Positions 1 to 8,598 of a stretch of 45,977 nt of DNA are shown here, piece after piece. Each line of letters starts with the position of its first letter. The first letter of the stretch is position 1. The stretch is from Paraglaciecola polaris LMG 21857 (lineage in GTDB: Bacteria; Pseudomonadota; Gammaproteobacteria; Enterobacterales; Alteromonadaceae), in the NCBI RefSeq assembly GCF_000315055.1, contig NZ_BAER01000083.1:1-45977 (forward strand). The letters are read 5' to 3'. The position numbers were made by a program, and so were the translations under genes. The notes beneath the pieces are model-generated. The model was not told where the DNA came from. It saw only the letters and a program-made list of their open reading frames with translations, and did not search any database.

Positions 1-132
1 GAGTTAGCCTGGCACTACCTTTACAGCAAGCATAATCTTAGGGGGCGATTTCTCATAGTTGGATATAGCTGAGTGTTAGGCAGGCACTACCTTTACGGCA
101 AGCATAAACTTAGGGGGCGATTTCTCATAGTT
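1..132. repeat. 72-bp-period direct repeat, two copies, open at the window edge
   Basis: A 50-base segment at 11-60 recurs at 83-132 with only two substitutions (near positions 25/97 and 35/107). The ten bases before each copy (1-10 and 73-82) are also similar, so the period is 72 bases. The units begin GGCACTACCTTTAC and end GGCGATTTCTCATAGTT. No open reading frame explains the conservation. Because the first unit touches position 1, the array may continue outside the window. Nature unknown; a non-coding tandem duplication is the minimum statement. Confidence 0.8.
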
Positions 133-177
133 AAAGGAAGATCAGCAATCATTAAAAATAAAGCGGCTCTAATTTAT

Positions 178-355
178 TTAGCCGAAGAGTTTATGAATGT
201 ATCGTAAGCCTGTAAAAAATGCTTGGATCTCACGATACTTTTTATTGCTATTAGCAGCTTGTAGACGATGGAGGGCTTGATCCTCAAATAAGTAGAAGTT
301 CGTAGAACAGAAAATCTAAAAGTCTCGTGGACGAAGCCATAGAGAAGTCAGACAT
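178..355 (-). pseudogene. possible decayed small ORF with a frameshift
   Basis: On the minus strand an ATG at 355 opens a 23-codon frame ending in TGA at 284-286. A neighbouring frame continues from there to a TAA at 178-180, reading EDQALHRLQAANSNKKY and then a hydrophobic/basic tail ending HKLFG. Joined by one frameshift these give about 58 residues of ordinary protein-like composition. I do not recognise the product. It lies between a tandem repeat and the 3' end of the aspartoacylase-family gene, in a stretch (133-496) with no intact gene, so it may be the relic of a mobile or accessory gene. It could equally be chance. Confidence 0.22.
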
Positions 356-496
356 TGAATCAGCGTTCGAGTATTCGGCTTATGACCACAACAGAACGAC
401 TAATGAATAGCGTAAAAAGGTGTTTACGTATCAGAGTAGCGATCAGCTGCTTCATTGCAGAATGATAAGTGAATGCTGCCGGATGCTGATAATAGT

Positions 497-1627
497 CTAA
501 ATTTTAAAGTAATTGGTAAAGCACTTATATATTTGTGTACCACCCAGCACGCTAGCCGAAGGGAAATGTAATATAGGTATCAAGTCACATGGAGCGTTAA
601 CATTACTAACAGCATCTTCACCTTCTAGCTCATCAATATTCAATACACGAGCCATCACTTCGCCTTTCTTTATGTACTGCCCTGGCTTCGCAACATATTC
701 GACCATTCCTCCGAAACGACTATACATTATTTTATAGTCTTTCAGGTAAACTGCTTGGCGTGTCATAATCTTAGGGTGCTCTAGCGGAGTCACAAAGCAT
801 TCCTTGTATGAGAGATAACATAAAATACCATCTGCATCGACTTTTCCAGCATCAATATCAATTACCTCCTGAGAGCCCATTTCAACTGTAAATGCCTCAA
901 TTCCAAAATCCCAATTAACCCCGGGAAATCGCTCATGTAGTGAATCACTCAAGGACCACCATGGGCAAAAAGTCGCTTCGTCTAATGCACCAGAAAACTT
1001 GTTAGGGATCAGAATAACGTGGGGAATATTAAAATATTTTGAAGATTCTTTTGCATATTCCGGAACATAAATATGTCTTGTCGAGACAGGTCCATTGTGG
1101 AGGTCTAAAACTATGTCGGCGTGTAAAGCCATAAGCTGTAACTTTAAATTTAAACACTCTGCGAGCCCCAAACCCCATTCATTTTCGAGTCTTTTTTCTA
1201 TTGAGGCCGTCAGTTTTTGTCGATACTCGTATTTAATTTCTTCTATAGAATTTTCAGGGTTAATTTTTTCAGAGAATTCTGCGATTAAGTCCTCGTTGTA
1301 ATGATATGCCCTATTCCAGTTCTGACCATTTACTGGATCGAACCGCCCCAATGTATACTCACCTGACTTCAAATTACTACCAACGGGGTTACAATTTGGT
1401 ACCAATGTAACTTCTCCTCTTAAATTAGCACTTTGGAGAGCCTTTAAGATGTGTAGTAATACTGTATTTCCTTGAACTTCCGCTCCGTGAATGGAGCTCT
1501 GAATGTATACTTTAGGACCAGGGACACTGCTAACAAACTTGTAGATTGGCACATTTAAATTTCTACCAGATGCGTTTTGGGCGACTACAAGGTATTCTTT
1601 TGAAAACGTTACGTTGGGTGACTGCAT
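497..1627 (-). CDS. succinylglutamate desuccinylase/aspartoacylase family protein, intact copy
   Basis: A 376-residue member of the AstE/AspA branch of M14-like zinc hydrolases, which remove acyl groups from N-acyl amino acids or related amides. Zinc ligands are visible as H47 and E50 in SIHGAEVQGN and H177 in LDLHNGP; E249 in FTVEMGSQE is the likely catalytic glutamate. A C-terminal biotinyl-like barrel follows (around VEYVAKPGQYIKKGEVMA). The ATG at 1627 is preceded by AAAGG, supporting this start. The substrate cannot be told from sequence. It is divergent from a truncated paralogue at 2075-3040. Its codons look more A/T-rich than those of the paralogue, which could mean separate origin, but I did not compute this. 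Confidence 0.85.
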   Translation of the reverse strand: MQSPNVTFSKEYLVVAQNASGRNLNVPIYKFVSSVPGPKVYIQSSIHGAEVQGNTVLLHILKALQSANLRGEVTLVPNCNPVGSNLKSGEYTLGRFDPVNGQNWNRAYHYNEDLIAEFSEKINPENSIEEIKYEYRQKLTASIEKRLENEWGLGLAECLNLKLQLMALHADIVLDLHNGPVSTRHIYVPEYAKESSKYFNIPHVILIPNKFSGALDEATFCPWWSLSDSLHERFPGVNWDFGIEAFTVEMGSQEVIDIDAGKVDADGILCYLSYKECFVTPLEHPKIMTRQAVYLKDYKIMYSRFGGMVEYVAKPGQYIKKGEVMARVLNIDELEGEDAVSNVNAPCDLIPILHFPSASVLGGTQIYKCFTNYFKI

Positions 1628-2066
1628 TGGAATTACCTTTGATTTTCCATCAAATAGAATTATGACGGTACTTTACTTAGTTCATGCTGACAGTAGGACC
1701 ATTATTTTTTCATATTCAATACTAGTGCTACAAGGTAATGTTTAATAAGTTTGGTGGTATAGCTCAAGATGTTTGAACATAGCACCTTGATACAAAAAGG
1801 AAGTTTCAGCCAATGACTATTTATCTTGGGATAGTATAAATGCACTCACAATAAGTAGTATTGGATTCCAGTTTCTGCATAACGGTAAAGTATCCTAAAA
1901 AATTCAAGTTATCTTAATACTGCTCTATTTTTAGACATCTAAACCAAAAACTAAAGTATCTTTTTAAAAAAATGACGGATTAAAAAATAGATACTTAAAC
2001 ACCATTAAGTTGTTAATAATTATAAATATTTATTAGTAACCTGTATTAATTTTACATATTATATAC
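1628..2066. other. AT-rich intergenic region with an inverted repeat
   Basis: About 440 bases between the start of the intact desuccinylase-family gene and the broken 5' end of its paralogue. No gene was found. It contains the arms AAGTATCT (1954-1961) and AGATACTT (1989-1996), with A/T runs inside that extend the pairing. The missing N-terminal part of the paralogue, including its HGAE zinc motif, is not present here in any frame I read. Confidence 0.6.
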
Positions 2067-2074
2067 AAGGAAAT

Positions 2075-3040
2075 GTGGTTATTTATCACCTGATTCAACT
2101 TTTGAAGCAACAACCCATTCGCGGCGAAGTCATCTTGGTACCTAACTGTAATCCCGTGGGTACCAATATCAAAGCCGGAGAATATACCCTAGGACGCTTC
2201 GACCCAGTCAACGGTACGAATTGGAACCGAGGCTATTTTTATGATGAGAGTTTGATCCACGATTTTGCACAAAGCGTGCAAGACGAGGAATCAATAGAGC
2301 AGATAAAAGAGCGCTTTCGTCAGCAGATCAAACAAATATTGGCGGATAAGTTGGAAGAACCTTGGGGCATAGGTTTGGCACAGCGACTAAATTTGAAACT
2401 ACAGCAGTTGGCGTTTGATGCTGACTTCGTACTCGACTTACATAATGGTCCTGTTTCTACCAGACATATTTATGTGCCTGAATACGCGAAAGCATCAGCC
2501 AGCTTATTTAATATTCCGCACGTTATCCTGATCCCAAATAAATTCGCGGGAGCATTAGACGAAGCCACTTTTTGCCCTTGGTGGACGTTACAAACATTAC
2601 TCAGTGATAAGCGCCAACAATTGGTTGAGTTTGGCGTTGAAGCTTTTACGTTAGAAATGGGCAGCCAAGAGGTGATTAACTTTTCTGAAGGCGAATATGA
2701 TGCCGACAGCATTTTAGCGTACCTTAATGCCAAAGGCTGTTTGTTAGGGAGCGATGTTCAACCGCAATCCATGCGCCGTATCGCGACTATGTTGAAAAAC
2801 TATAAAGTTCTGTATACCCAGCAGGGCGGCATGGTGGAATATTTAGCAAAACCGGGTGAGACAGTCAAAAAGGGGCAACCTTTGGCTAAATTACTTAACG
2901 TAGATGAGTTAGATACCCCTAATGCGACGGAGTTGATGCTGGCTGAATGCGATTTGATCCCTATGTTACATTTTCCTTCGGCTTCTATTTTGAGTGGCAC
3001 CCAATTGTATAAGTGTTTTACCGAGTATTTCGAGTTATAA
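2075..3040 (+). pseudogene. 5'-truncated succinylglutamate desuccinylase/aspartoacylase family gene
   Basis: This 321-codon frame aligns end to end with the intact copy at 497-1627, but only from that protein's residue ~55 (VIYHLIQLL against VLLHILKAL). Homology can be followed three codons upstream of the GTG (CAA GGA AAT, matching the QGN after the zinc motif), then stops; an in-frame TAA lies at 2050-2052. The segment carrying the first two zinc ligands (HxxE) is therefore lost, while LDLHNGP, the TLEMGSQE glutamate and the C-terminal barrel remain. A zinc hydrolase without these ligands should be inactive. The frame has no internal stops, so the loss is either recent or the remainder is still expressed from GTG at 2075 with a poor AAGGAA-like site. 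It is convergent with the Lrp-family gene. Confidence 0.75.
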
Positions 3041-3053
3041 CCTCGAAATACTC
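3023..3053. terminator. hairpin between convergent genes
   Basis: A perfect 12-bp inverted repeat, GAGTATTTCGAG (3023-3034) and CTCGAAATACTC (3042-3053), with a 7-base loop, overlaps the stop codon of the truncated desuccinylase-family gene and lies 4 bases from the stop of the converging Lrp-family gene. There is no clear T-tract on either side, so it may be an mRNA-end hairpin rather than a classical intrinsic terminator. Confidence 0.6.
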
Positions 3054-3057
3054 AGTG

Positions 3058-3534
3058 TTAAAACTGAGGTAACTGCTGAGAACTTCTATGTTCATAAACC
3101 AAAGCGCTCTCTACGTGATTAACCTCAGGTCTAGCGGTGAGCTGATCAAACACAAAATCACGTAGATGACTCGAATCAGTGACGGTCACATGGAGTAAAA
3201 AGTCGATATTCCCTCCCATATGAAAAACACTTAGCACTTCTGGTAAGGGCAGTAGTTCGGCCACAAACTCGTCTACTGCTAAGCGGTTGTGGTCTGACAG
3301 CCGAATAGAGATCATTGCCTGTATATGACCACCTAACGCATTTAAATCAACCTGCAAAGAAGCACCCTGAATAATGTGTTCTGTTTGCAGCCGTTTAATC
3401 CGCTCAAGGCATGACGACGGCGCTAAACCTACCCGTTTGGCAATGTCTTTATTAGTCGTACGAGCGTCTTCATATAGAGCTGCAAGTATGGCTAAGTCGA
3501 TGGTATCTAGTGGGCGACTGTTTTTTTTATGCAT
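3058..3534 (-). CDS. Lrp/AsnC family transcriptional regulator
   Basis: A small DNA-binding regulator of the leucine-responsive/feast-famine family. The N-terminal winged helix is clear (LDTIDLAILAALYEDARTT, then KDIAKRVGLAPSSCLERIKRL), followed by the RAM ligand-binding domain (LGGHIQAMISIRL ... VLSVFHMGGNIDFLLHVTV). I take the ATG at 3534 (MHKKNSRPL) because family members begin close to the helix; an upstream ATG at 3549 and the frame opening at 3564 are alternatives. About 158 residues, normal for the family. Its targets cannot be read from the sequence; the neighbouring desuccinylase-family genes are natural candidates since Lrp proteins often control adjacent amino-acid genes. Confidence 0.88.
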   Translation of the reverse strand: MHKKNSRPLDTIDLAILAALYEDARTTNKDIAKRVGLAPSSCLERIKRLQTEHIIQGASLQVDLNALGGHIQAMISIRLSDHNRLAVDEFVAELLPLPEVLSVFHMGGNIDFLLHVTVTDSSHLRDFVFDQLTARPEVNHVESALVYEHRSSQQLPQF

Positions 3535-3623
3535 TATTATTTCTTTCATCGATGATGAGGGCAATATGTGCCGAATATGGTTTTTTGGCTAGCCTGGTTC
3601 ACTGGTTGAGCTCACCTTACAAA

Positions 3624-3649
3624 GCGGGAGCATACTTTGTCGCTCCCGC
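3624..3649. other. 8-bp inverted repeat in the Lrp / M23 intergenic region
   Basis: GCGGGAGC (3624-3631) and GCTCCCGC (3642-3649) flank a 10-base loop. On the minus strand the second arm is followed by TTTGT, so it could be a weak terminator for transcription from the M23 gene; it could also be an operator upstream of the Lrp-family gene. The rest of 3565-3936 holds no confident gene. Confidence 0.4.
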
Positions 3650-3682
3650 AGCAAAGATATAAACGGCTTCAGTCGCTGAAAA

Positions 3683-3850
3683 TTACTCTATATGCAGTGC
3701 AATACTTTTAGCCGTGAAGATCACAAGGTAGTTTGGGTGCCTTTTGCATATAAGCGCGACCTGACATTGCAAGCAAGCCTTATTAAAGAGTTCACGACCT
3801 GTGCTTTTCAGTGCAGGAAGCGCAAAATAAGGTGTGCTAAAAGCTTTCAT
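3683..3850 (-). CDS. possible small ORF, 55 residues, unknown
   Basis: A minus-strand ATG at 3850 opens a frame of 55 codons ending in TAA at 3683-3685. The product begins MKAFSTPYFALPALKSTG and contains a CLQC pair and a further cysteine. No convincing ribosome binding site precedes it and I recognise no family. It sits alone in a 370-base gap, downstream of the M23 peptidase gene on the same strand. It may be chance, or a remnant of a gene lost from this spot. Confidence 0.2.
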   Translation of the reverse strand: MKAFSTPYFALPALKSTGRELFNKACLQCQVALICKRHPNYLVIFTAKSIALHIE

Positions 3851-3936
3851 CTAGCTAGTTGTTAGGCTGCCATTCTTTATCAGATTCGTAGTTTTGCCAG
3901 TGTATCGCTTACACTAGGCATCCAATAAAGTGCGCG

Positions 3937-5247
3937 TTAATTCATTGCCAACATAATGCGCTTACTGGTACTTAGTAGATCCAGTTGTTGTTTTGCGACG
4001 AGTTCAAAAGCCGCTCGCTCTTTTTGCGCTATGGGTAATGCTTTGGGCAGGGCAACGGTTCGAGGATTGCGGTGCACACCGTCGACTAAAAACTCGTAGT
4101 GAAGATGCGGGCCAGATGCCAAGCCAGTAGAGCCAACGGTACCGATTATATCGCCCTGTTTTACGCTTTGCCCGACTTTGACATTTCGTTTAGTAAAGTG
4201 CAGATATTTCGTAACGTACTTTTCACCGTGCTGAATGAACACGTGGTTGCCATTGTACTTGTCGTACGACGAGCGAATAACTTTTCCGTCACCTGCAGCC
4301 ATAACCGGCGTGCCTCGGCTCGCCGCGTAGTCCACTCCACGATGAGCTTTCCAACGCTTTTGTACTGGGTGGAAGCGGCGTTTTTTAAAGCTAGAGCTGA
4401 TGTATTTAAAGCTAACAGGGGCCCTCAAAAAGCTCTTACGCATGCTGCGGCCTTCAGGGGTGTAATAGTTTCCATCAGAGTAACGAATGGCGGTAAACGT
4501 ATTTCCGCTGTTGGTGAATTCAGCGGATACGATATCGCCGTACTCAACAAACTCACCATCTATGTATTTTTCTTCAAACACGACGTTAAAGTTGTCACCT
4601 TGACGTATCTCTAAGGCAAAATCGATATCCCAACCAAAAATAGCCGCAAGACCCATAATCTGACTTTCTGACAAATGCGCTTTTACACCGGCATTCCAGA
4701 AACTGCTATTGATTTCGCCTTGGGCGTAATTTAAGCGGGTGTCTACGTGCTTTTTATCTACTTTGGATACTAATTTACCGGTTTCATCTGGCTGAATAAG
4801 CAAGGTTTCAGTATTCGAAAAGGCATAACCTAGGCCAGAAAATTCGCCGTCATTATCAATTTGCAAAGACACCAACTGACCAGGACGAATTTTAAGTAAC
4901 ATTTTAGCTAAATCGCCAGCGCTGCTGACATTATATGTATCCCTGGCCGACAACCCTGCACGTGAAAATATCTTGGCTAAAGTGTCACCCCGTTTAACCT
5001 GAAAGGTTTTCCACTCGAGGTCATCATTTATCTCTGCCTCGGTGCTAGTGACTAGATGTTCGGTAGCAATAGGGAGTTCGTAGCGCTTGCCTATTTCGAG
5101 CAGTGCAGCCTCTGTATTACGGGACGCACTGGCCCGATCTGAAGGAAATAAAGCCAGAACTAGCACGATGAATGCGAGGGAGATAACGGCCCATTTATGG
5201 GCTTTAGGTAACTGTGAAAAAGCTTTTTGTACCACGGGAAAATTCAA
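3937..5247 (-). CDS. M23 family murein endopeptidase, MepM-like with OapA-type domain
   Basis: A 436-residue inner-membrane-anchored peptidoglycan hydrolase that would cleave cross-links during wall growth. One membrane segment lies at residues 19-35. An OapA/LysM-like region follows (TFQVKRGDTLAKIFSRAGL, ~81-125), then a linker domain and the LytM/M23 domain from ~300. The zinc site is complete: H302 and D306 in HRGVDYAASRG, and H381/H383 in GPHLHYEF. Length and architecture match MepM/YebA proteins. It is divergent from tyrS across 198 bases, an arrangement common in gammaproteobacteria; the anmK gene often found next to this pair is absent. Start ATG at 5247 gives a normal short cytoplasmic N-terminus. 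Confidence 0.92.
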   Translation of the reverse strand: MNFPVVQKAFSQLPKAHKWAVISLAFIVLVLALFPSDRASASRNTEAALLEIGKRYELPIATEHLVTSTEAEINDDLEWKTFQVKRGDTLAKIFSRAGLSARDTYNVSSAGDLAKMLLKIRPGQLVSLQIDNDGEFSGLGYAFSNTETLLIQPDETGKLVSKVDKKHVDTRLNYAQGEINSSFWNAGVKAHLSESQIMGLAAIFGWDIDFALEIRQGDNFNVVFEEKYIDGEFVEYGDIVSAEFTNSGNTFTAIRYSDGNYYTPEGRSMRKSFLRAPVSFKYISSSFKKRRFHPVQKRWKAHRGVDYAASRGTPVMAAGDGKVIRSSYDKYNGNHVFIQHGEKYVTKYLHFTKRNVKVGQSVKQGDIIGTVGSTGLASGPHLHYEFLVDGVHRNPRTVALPKALPIAQKERAAFELVAKQQLDLLSTSKRIMLAMN

Positions 5248-5445
5248 CTCATACGACTTTGAAGTGTGCAGAATATAATGATTGAGCAGTATTTTCTATA
5301 GGGAGGTCGTTTTTTGTACGTTTTAACGTCGCATGGGCGGCAATATTAAGCTGATTAATCCTTATACGCCCTTTCAATACCAGTCTCTGCAACGTAAAAT
5401 GCTTGCTTAAAATTTTTCATATTCACAAATTGATAAGGGTCTAAG

Positions 5446-6645
5446 ATGGCAGATTGGCAGAGCGCATTTGCTGAGCTTCAGCGTGGTGCTGAAGAAATAT
5501 TGTTGGAAGAAGAGCTGATTGCCAAGTTAAAAGAAGGCAAACCGTTAAAAATCAAAGCAGGCTTTGATCCTACAGCGCCTGATTTGCATCTTGGCCACAC
5601 AGTTTTAATCAATAAACTACGTTCATTTCAGCAGCTTGGACATGAAGTTATTTTCCTCATTGGTGACTTTACTGGAATGATTGGCGACCCGACAGGTAAA
5701 AATATCACTCGTAAGCCACTTACCCGAGAAGACGTACTCGCCAACGCTGAAACTTACAAAGAACAAGTGTTTAAAATCCTCGATCCTGCTAAAACAACCA
5801 TTCGCTTTAATTCACAATGGATGGAAAGCTTAGGTGCGTCAGGCATGATTAAACTGGCGTCAAGCCAGACTGTTGCGCGCATGCTTGAACGTGATGATTT
5901 TAAAAAACGTTACGCAAATGGCCAACCCATTGCCATCCATGAGTTTTTATATCCCCTTGTGCAAGGTTGGGACTCCGTCGCGCTAGAATCTGACGTAGAG
6001 TTAGGTGGTACCGATCAGCGTTTTAACTTACTAATGGGGCGCGAGCTGCAAAAAGGCCAAGGTCAGCGACCACAAACCGTTTTGATGATGCCCTTGCTTG
6101 AAGGGTTAGACGGCGTACAAAAAATGTCTAAGTCGCTGGGCAACTATATCGGTATTACTGATTCACCAAGTGATATGTTTGGTAAAATAATGTCAATTTC
6201 TGACGATTTGATGTGGCGTTACTACGATTTACTTAGCTTTAAGCCCATTGAGGAAATTAAGCAATACAAAGAGCAAGTTGTTGCTGGCACAAATCCAAGA
6301 GACATTAAAATTGCCTTGGCCAAAGAGATTATTGCACGCTTTCATGATGAAGCCGCTGCTGAAGCTGCGCATCACGAATTTATTCAGCGTTTTCAAAAAA
6401 ATGCTATCCCCGACGAAATGCCAGAATTTAATTTTGTCCCTGGGGACGAGGGCATGGCTATTGCCAATTTGCTTAAAGACACAGGCTTGGTGGCATCTAC
6501 CTCGGAAGCCATGCGTATGATCAAACAAGGCGCGGTGAAAATGGATGGCGAAAAAGTGGTGGATCAAAAAGTATTGCTCACATCACTTAAACAAGCCGTA
6601 TTTCAAGTAGGGAAACGTAAGTTTGCCCGTGTGACGATAGCGTAA
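5446..6645 (+). CDS. tyrS: tyrosyl-tRNA synthetase (TyrRS, type 2-like)
   Basis: A 399-residue class I aminoacyl-tRNA synthetase that charges tRNA-Tyr with tyrosine in the cytoplasm. The signature motifs are HLGH at residues 48-51 (in [10 protein letters not shown]) and KMSKS at 226-230. The tyrosine-pocket region [10 protein letters not shown] and a C-terminal S4 RNA-binding domain (~333-394, ending VGKRKFARV) are present. The APDLHLGH form and length fit the TyrZ-like subgroup. ATG at 5446 begins MADWQSAF; the upstream site is weak (GGGTCTAAG). Divergent from the M23 peptidase gene. Confidence 0.96.
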   Translation: MADWQSAFAELQRGAEEILLEEELIAKLKEGKPLKIKAGFDPTAPDLHLGHTVLINKLRSFQQLGHEVIFLIGDFTGMIGDPTGKNITRKPLTREDVLANAETYKEQVFKILDPAKTTIRFNSQWMESLGASGMIKLASSQTVARMLERDDFKKRYANGQPIAIHEFLYPLVQGWDSVALESDVELGGTDQRFNLLMGRELQKGQGQRPQTVLMMPLLEGLDGVQKMSKSLGNYIGITDSPSDMFGKIMSISDDLMWRYYDLLSFKPIEEIKQYKEQVVAGTNPRDIKIALAKEIIARFHDEAAAEAAHHEFIQRFQKNAIPDEMPEFNFVPGDEGMAIANLLKDTGLVASTSEAMRMIKQGAVKMDGEKVVDQKVLLTSLKQAVFQVGKRKFARVTIA

Positions 6646-6654
6646 TGGACGACG

Positions 6655-6684
6655 GCGGTGTACTCATTTAGTTGAATATACCGC
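6655..6684 (+). terminator. weak hairpin after tyrS
   Basis: GCGGTGTA (6655-6662) can pair with TATACCGC (6677-6684), one G-T wobble, 14-base loop, 10 bases after the tyrS stop and just before the end of the converging DUF2721 gene. Only a diffuse T-rich stretch follows, so the call is tentative. Confidence 0.35.
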
Positions 6685-6690
6685 GTGTTC

Positions 6691-7110
6691 TTATTGTGAT
6701 TTTTCTCGGGAATATTTGCGCTTTTTTCTATCCAGATTAAAATGACTTAAATGCAAGTCCAGTGCTTCTACTGAGATATTTATCTCTCTTACCGACAAAC
6801 CCAACGAATATAACAACAACACTAAACTCCCTGCGAATATGCTGCTGCCTATAGTCTGATAATTGGCGTATATAGCAAGCATGGACAGCACACACAGAAA
6901 AAAACTAAACGCGCCAAATTCCTGCATGCGTTTAATCAACTGAATACGTTTTCGTAAATTATTAATTTGCGCGTGAGTATTTTCTTGATCTTGGGTTGGG
7001 TCAAGATTTCGAATCGTGCTTGCCAGAGTCAAGAAACGGTTGGTGTAAGCCAGTAAAAGCAGAGAAATCGCCGGAAATAACATGGCTGGGGTGGTTAACG
7101 TAATATTCAT
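6691..7110 (-). CDS. DUF2721 family membrane protein
   Basis: A 139-residue protein with three predicted membrane segments: residues ~8-28 (after MNITLTTPAMLFPAIS), ~67-85 and ~90-108. A basic linker carrying NNLRKRIQLIKRMQEF lies between the first two. Length, the N-terminal PAMLFPAISLLLLAY motif and the central RKRI linker are typical of DUF2721, whose function is unknown. It is the last gene on this strand in the block that begins with mtnN, but a gap of about 80 bases separates it from the upstream gene, so membership in that operon is uncertain. The tail is strongly basic (RKKRKYSREK). Confidence 0.8.
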   Translation of the reverse strand: MNITLTTPAMLFPAISLLLLAYTNRFLTLASTIRNLDPTQDQENTHAQINNLRKRIQLIKRMQEFGAFSFFLCVLSMLAIYANYQTIGSSIFAGSLVLLLYSLGLSVREINISVEALDLHLSHFNLDRKKRKYSREKSQ

Positions 7111-7191
7111 GTAGTTGAAGCAGCCTGATCAGTAAAGCATACGGGCATTATGCCACAGATTGAAATTGTGCCTACGCTCTGATGATACTAC

Positions 7192-7635
7192 TTACCCAGT
7201 CTTTACCATGGTTGCAGGTAAATGCACGGCAAGCTCTTGCTCTAATTGACGCTTGGCCAATGAGATTGAATCAAATAGGCGCTCTTTAATTGGCGTACTA
7301 ATCCCGACTTGCTTACGGAGGTTTTCGAGCTGGGATATACCCACCACAGACGTTAAGCAATAGGCATCAGCGACGCAGTTATTTTCTACCGCCATGATGT
7401 ATGCCTCTTGCAGATAACGCTCTGCTTGGGGAGTGGCGGCGAGATGAAGCTGCGCATTACCAAGGTAGGCCCAAGGGAGACCGTTAAATTCCTTAACGAT
7501 TTGAGTCAAACTTCTTACATAACGCTGGGCAATCAGATCGCAGCAGGCACCGCTAAATGTAGAAACAACTATATCCTTTGAAACGCGAATAGAGCAACTA
7601 CCTAAGGCAGTTTTGAACGCAAACTTTTGGTGCAT
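7192..7635 (-). CDS. conserved-looking hypothetical protein
   Basis: About 147 residues, soluble, no signal peptide or membrane segment. The N-terminal half alternates strands (FAFKTALGSCSIRVSKDIVVSTFSGACCDLI) and the centre (GLPWAYLGNAQLHLAATPQAERYLQEAY) gives a layout resembling small STAS-like or SpoIIAA-like folds, but I cannot assign a family. The frame is open to a TTG at 7704; I chose the ATG at 7635 (MHQKFAFK) because the TTG has no ribosome binding site and the ATG has a plausible AGAG before it. It lies downstream of the BtuF-like gene on the same strand, so it may be co-transcribed with the cobalamin genes without being functionally related. Confidence 0.6.
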   Translation of the reverse strand: MHQKFAFKTALGSCSIRVSKDIVVSTFSGACCDLIAQRYVRSLTQIVKEFNGLPWAYLGNAQLHLAATPQAERYLQEAYIMAVENNCVADAYCLTSVVGISQLENLRKQVGISTPIKERLFDSISLAKRQLEQELAVHLPATMVKTG

Positions 7636-7719
7636 ATACCGCTCTGATGATTTGGACCGATGTTCGCTTAATGATTTTCTAGAAGCAAAAACAGAATTTA
7701 TCAAGTGGAAGGAAAAACA

Positions 7720-8580
7720 TTACCCATTGTTGCGTATTTTATTACACAAAGTGGTCAGTCCATTAAGGAGGCGGGGGGTAAAGCGGTGGAGTTTATCGGG
7801 ATTAACGACAATTACAGGGGCGGGTATCAGATCGCGTTTATCATGCCAGAACGATTCTGCTTCGTCGGGAGAAACGTGCATGGCTGCAATCATGAGGGTC
7901 GGTTGCTTGCGCGCGACTTGTTCTATGTTGACCTGTGGATAGTCAGTTGGGGCACTGGCAAACACATTGTGTGCACCACAAATTTCTAGCAGGTGTGTTG
8001 CCCAAGCGTTTGGCCCTATGCTCATCAGTGGTGTCGGCCACATATAATAAAATACATCGACTTGTGGAGCGCCCGCAAACTGCTGTTTTAAGCTTAATAA
8101 ACGACGCGTAAAGTCACTCGCCAGTACTTCTGCTTCCGGAGCTCTAGCAATAAAGGCTCCTAATGCACGTATATCTTGTGAAATTCCAGCAGGTTGCTTA
8201 GGACCAGACAAATACACTTTAAACCCTAAGGTTGCTAGCTTGGTTAAATCTTGCGGTTTATTGCCACCTTGCCAAGCTACGATGAGATCTGGAGATAAAC
8301 GCAATATTTGTTCAAAATCTAGCCCATGATAACTGGCAACCTTGGGTAAGGATTGCGCTTGTTCTGGAAAATCGCTGAAGTCACTGACCGCCAACAACTG
8401 TTGACCTGCACCTAACGCATAGATTAATTCAGTGGTATGTGGCGCCAAGCTGATGATGCTAGGTTTCGCTTGGGTTGCTATTTCTGCATGGGCGTCGCTT
8501 AGCGCTATAAAACAAACATAAAAAATCGTTAAAATGAACAACCGGGTAAGGTTTATCACATAAGATACCAAAGCGTTCAT
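7720..8580 (-). CDS. btuF: BtuF-like periplasmic binding protein, probably for cobalamin/corrinoids
   Basis: A 286-residue class III solute-binding protein. It has an N-terminal signal sequence (hydrophobic stretch ~7-28, then SDAHAEIATQ) and the family's opening motif SIISLAPHTTELIYALGAG. Further marks are GLDFEQILRLSPDLIVAWQGG and IEQVARKQPTLMI. BtuF delivers vitamin B12 to BtuCD; no BtuC or BtuD gene lies in this window, so those subunits are elsewhere or the protein works with another permease. The CbiB/CobD-family gene just upstream (18-base gap) supports a corrinoid rather than an iron-siderophore ligand. ATG at 8580. Confidence 0.82.
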   Translation of the reverse strand: MNALVSYVINLTRLFILTIFYVCFIALSDAHAEIATQAKPSIISLAPHTTELIYALGAGQQLLAVSDFSDFPEQAQSLPKVASYHGLDFEQILRLSPDLIVAWQGGNKPQDLTKLATLGFKVYLSGPKQPAGISQDIRALGAFIARAPEAEVLASDFTRRLLSLKQQFAGAPQVDVFYYMWPTPLMSIGPNAWATHLLEICGAHNVFASAPTDYPQVNIEQVARKQPTLMIAAMHVSPDEAESFWHDKRDLIPAPVIVVNPDKLHRFTPRLLNGLTTLCNKIRNNG

Positions 8581-8598
8581 GAGTTTTGCATAGTCATG

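Noticed and set aside
73-82. GTTAGGC-like sequence at the edge repeat, resembling an integron attC core
   Set aside because: The first repeat copy has GTTAGCC and no matching complementary core or imperfect-palindrome partner lies at a suitable distance, so it is not a supportable attC site.
4099-4614. Plus-strand 171-codon frame inside the M23 peptidase gene
   Set aside because: Shadow of a clearly identified gene with a complete zinc site on the other strand.
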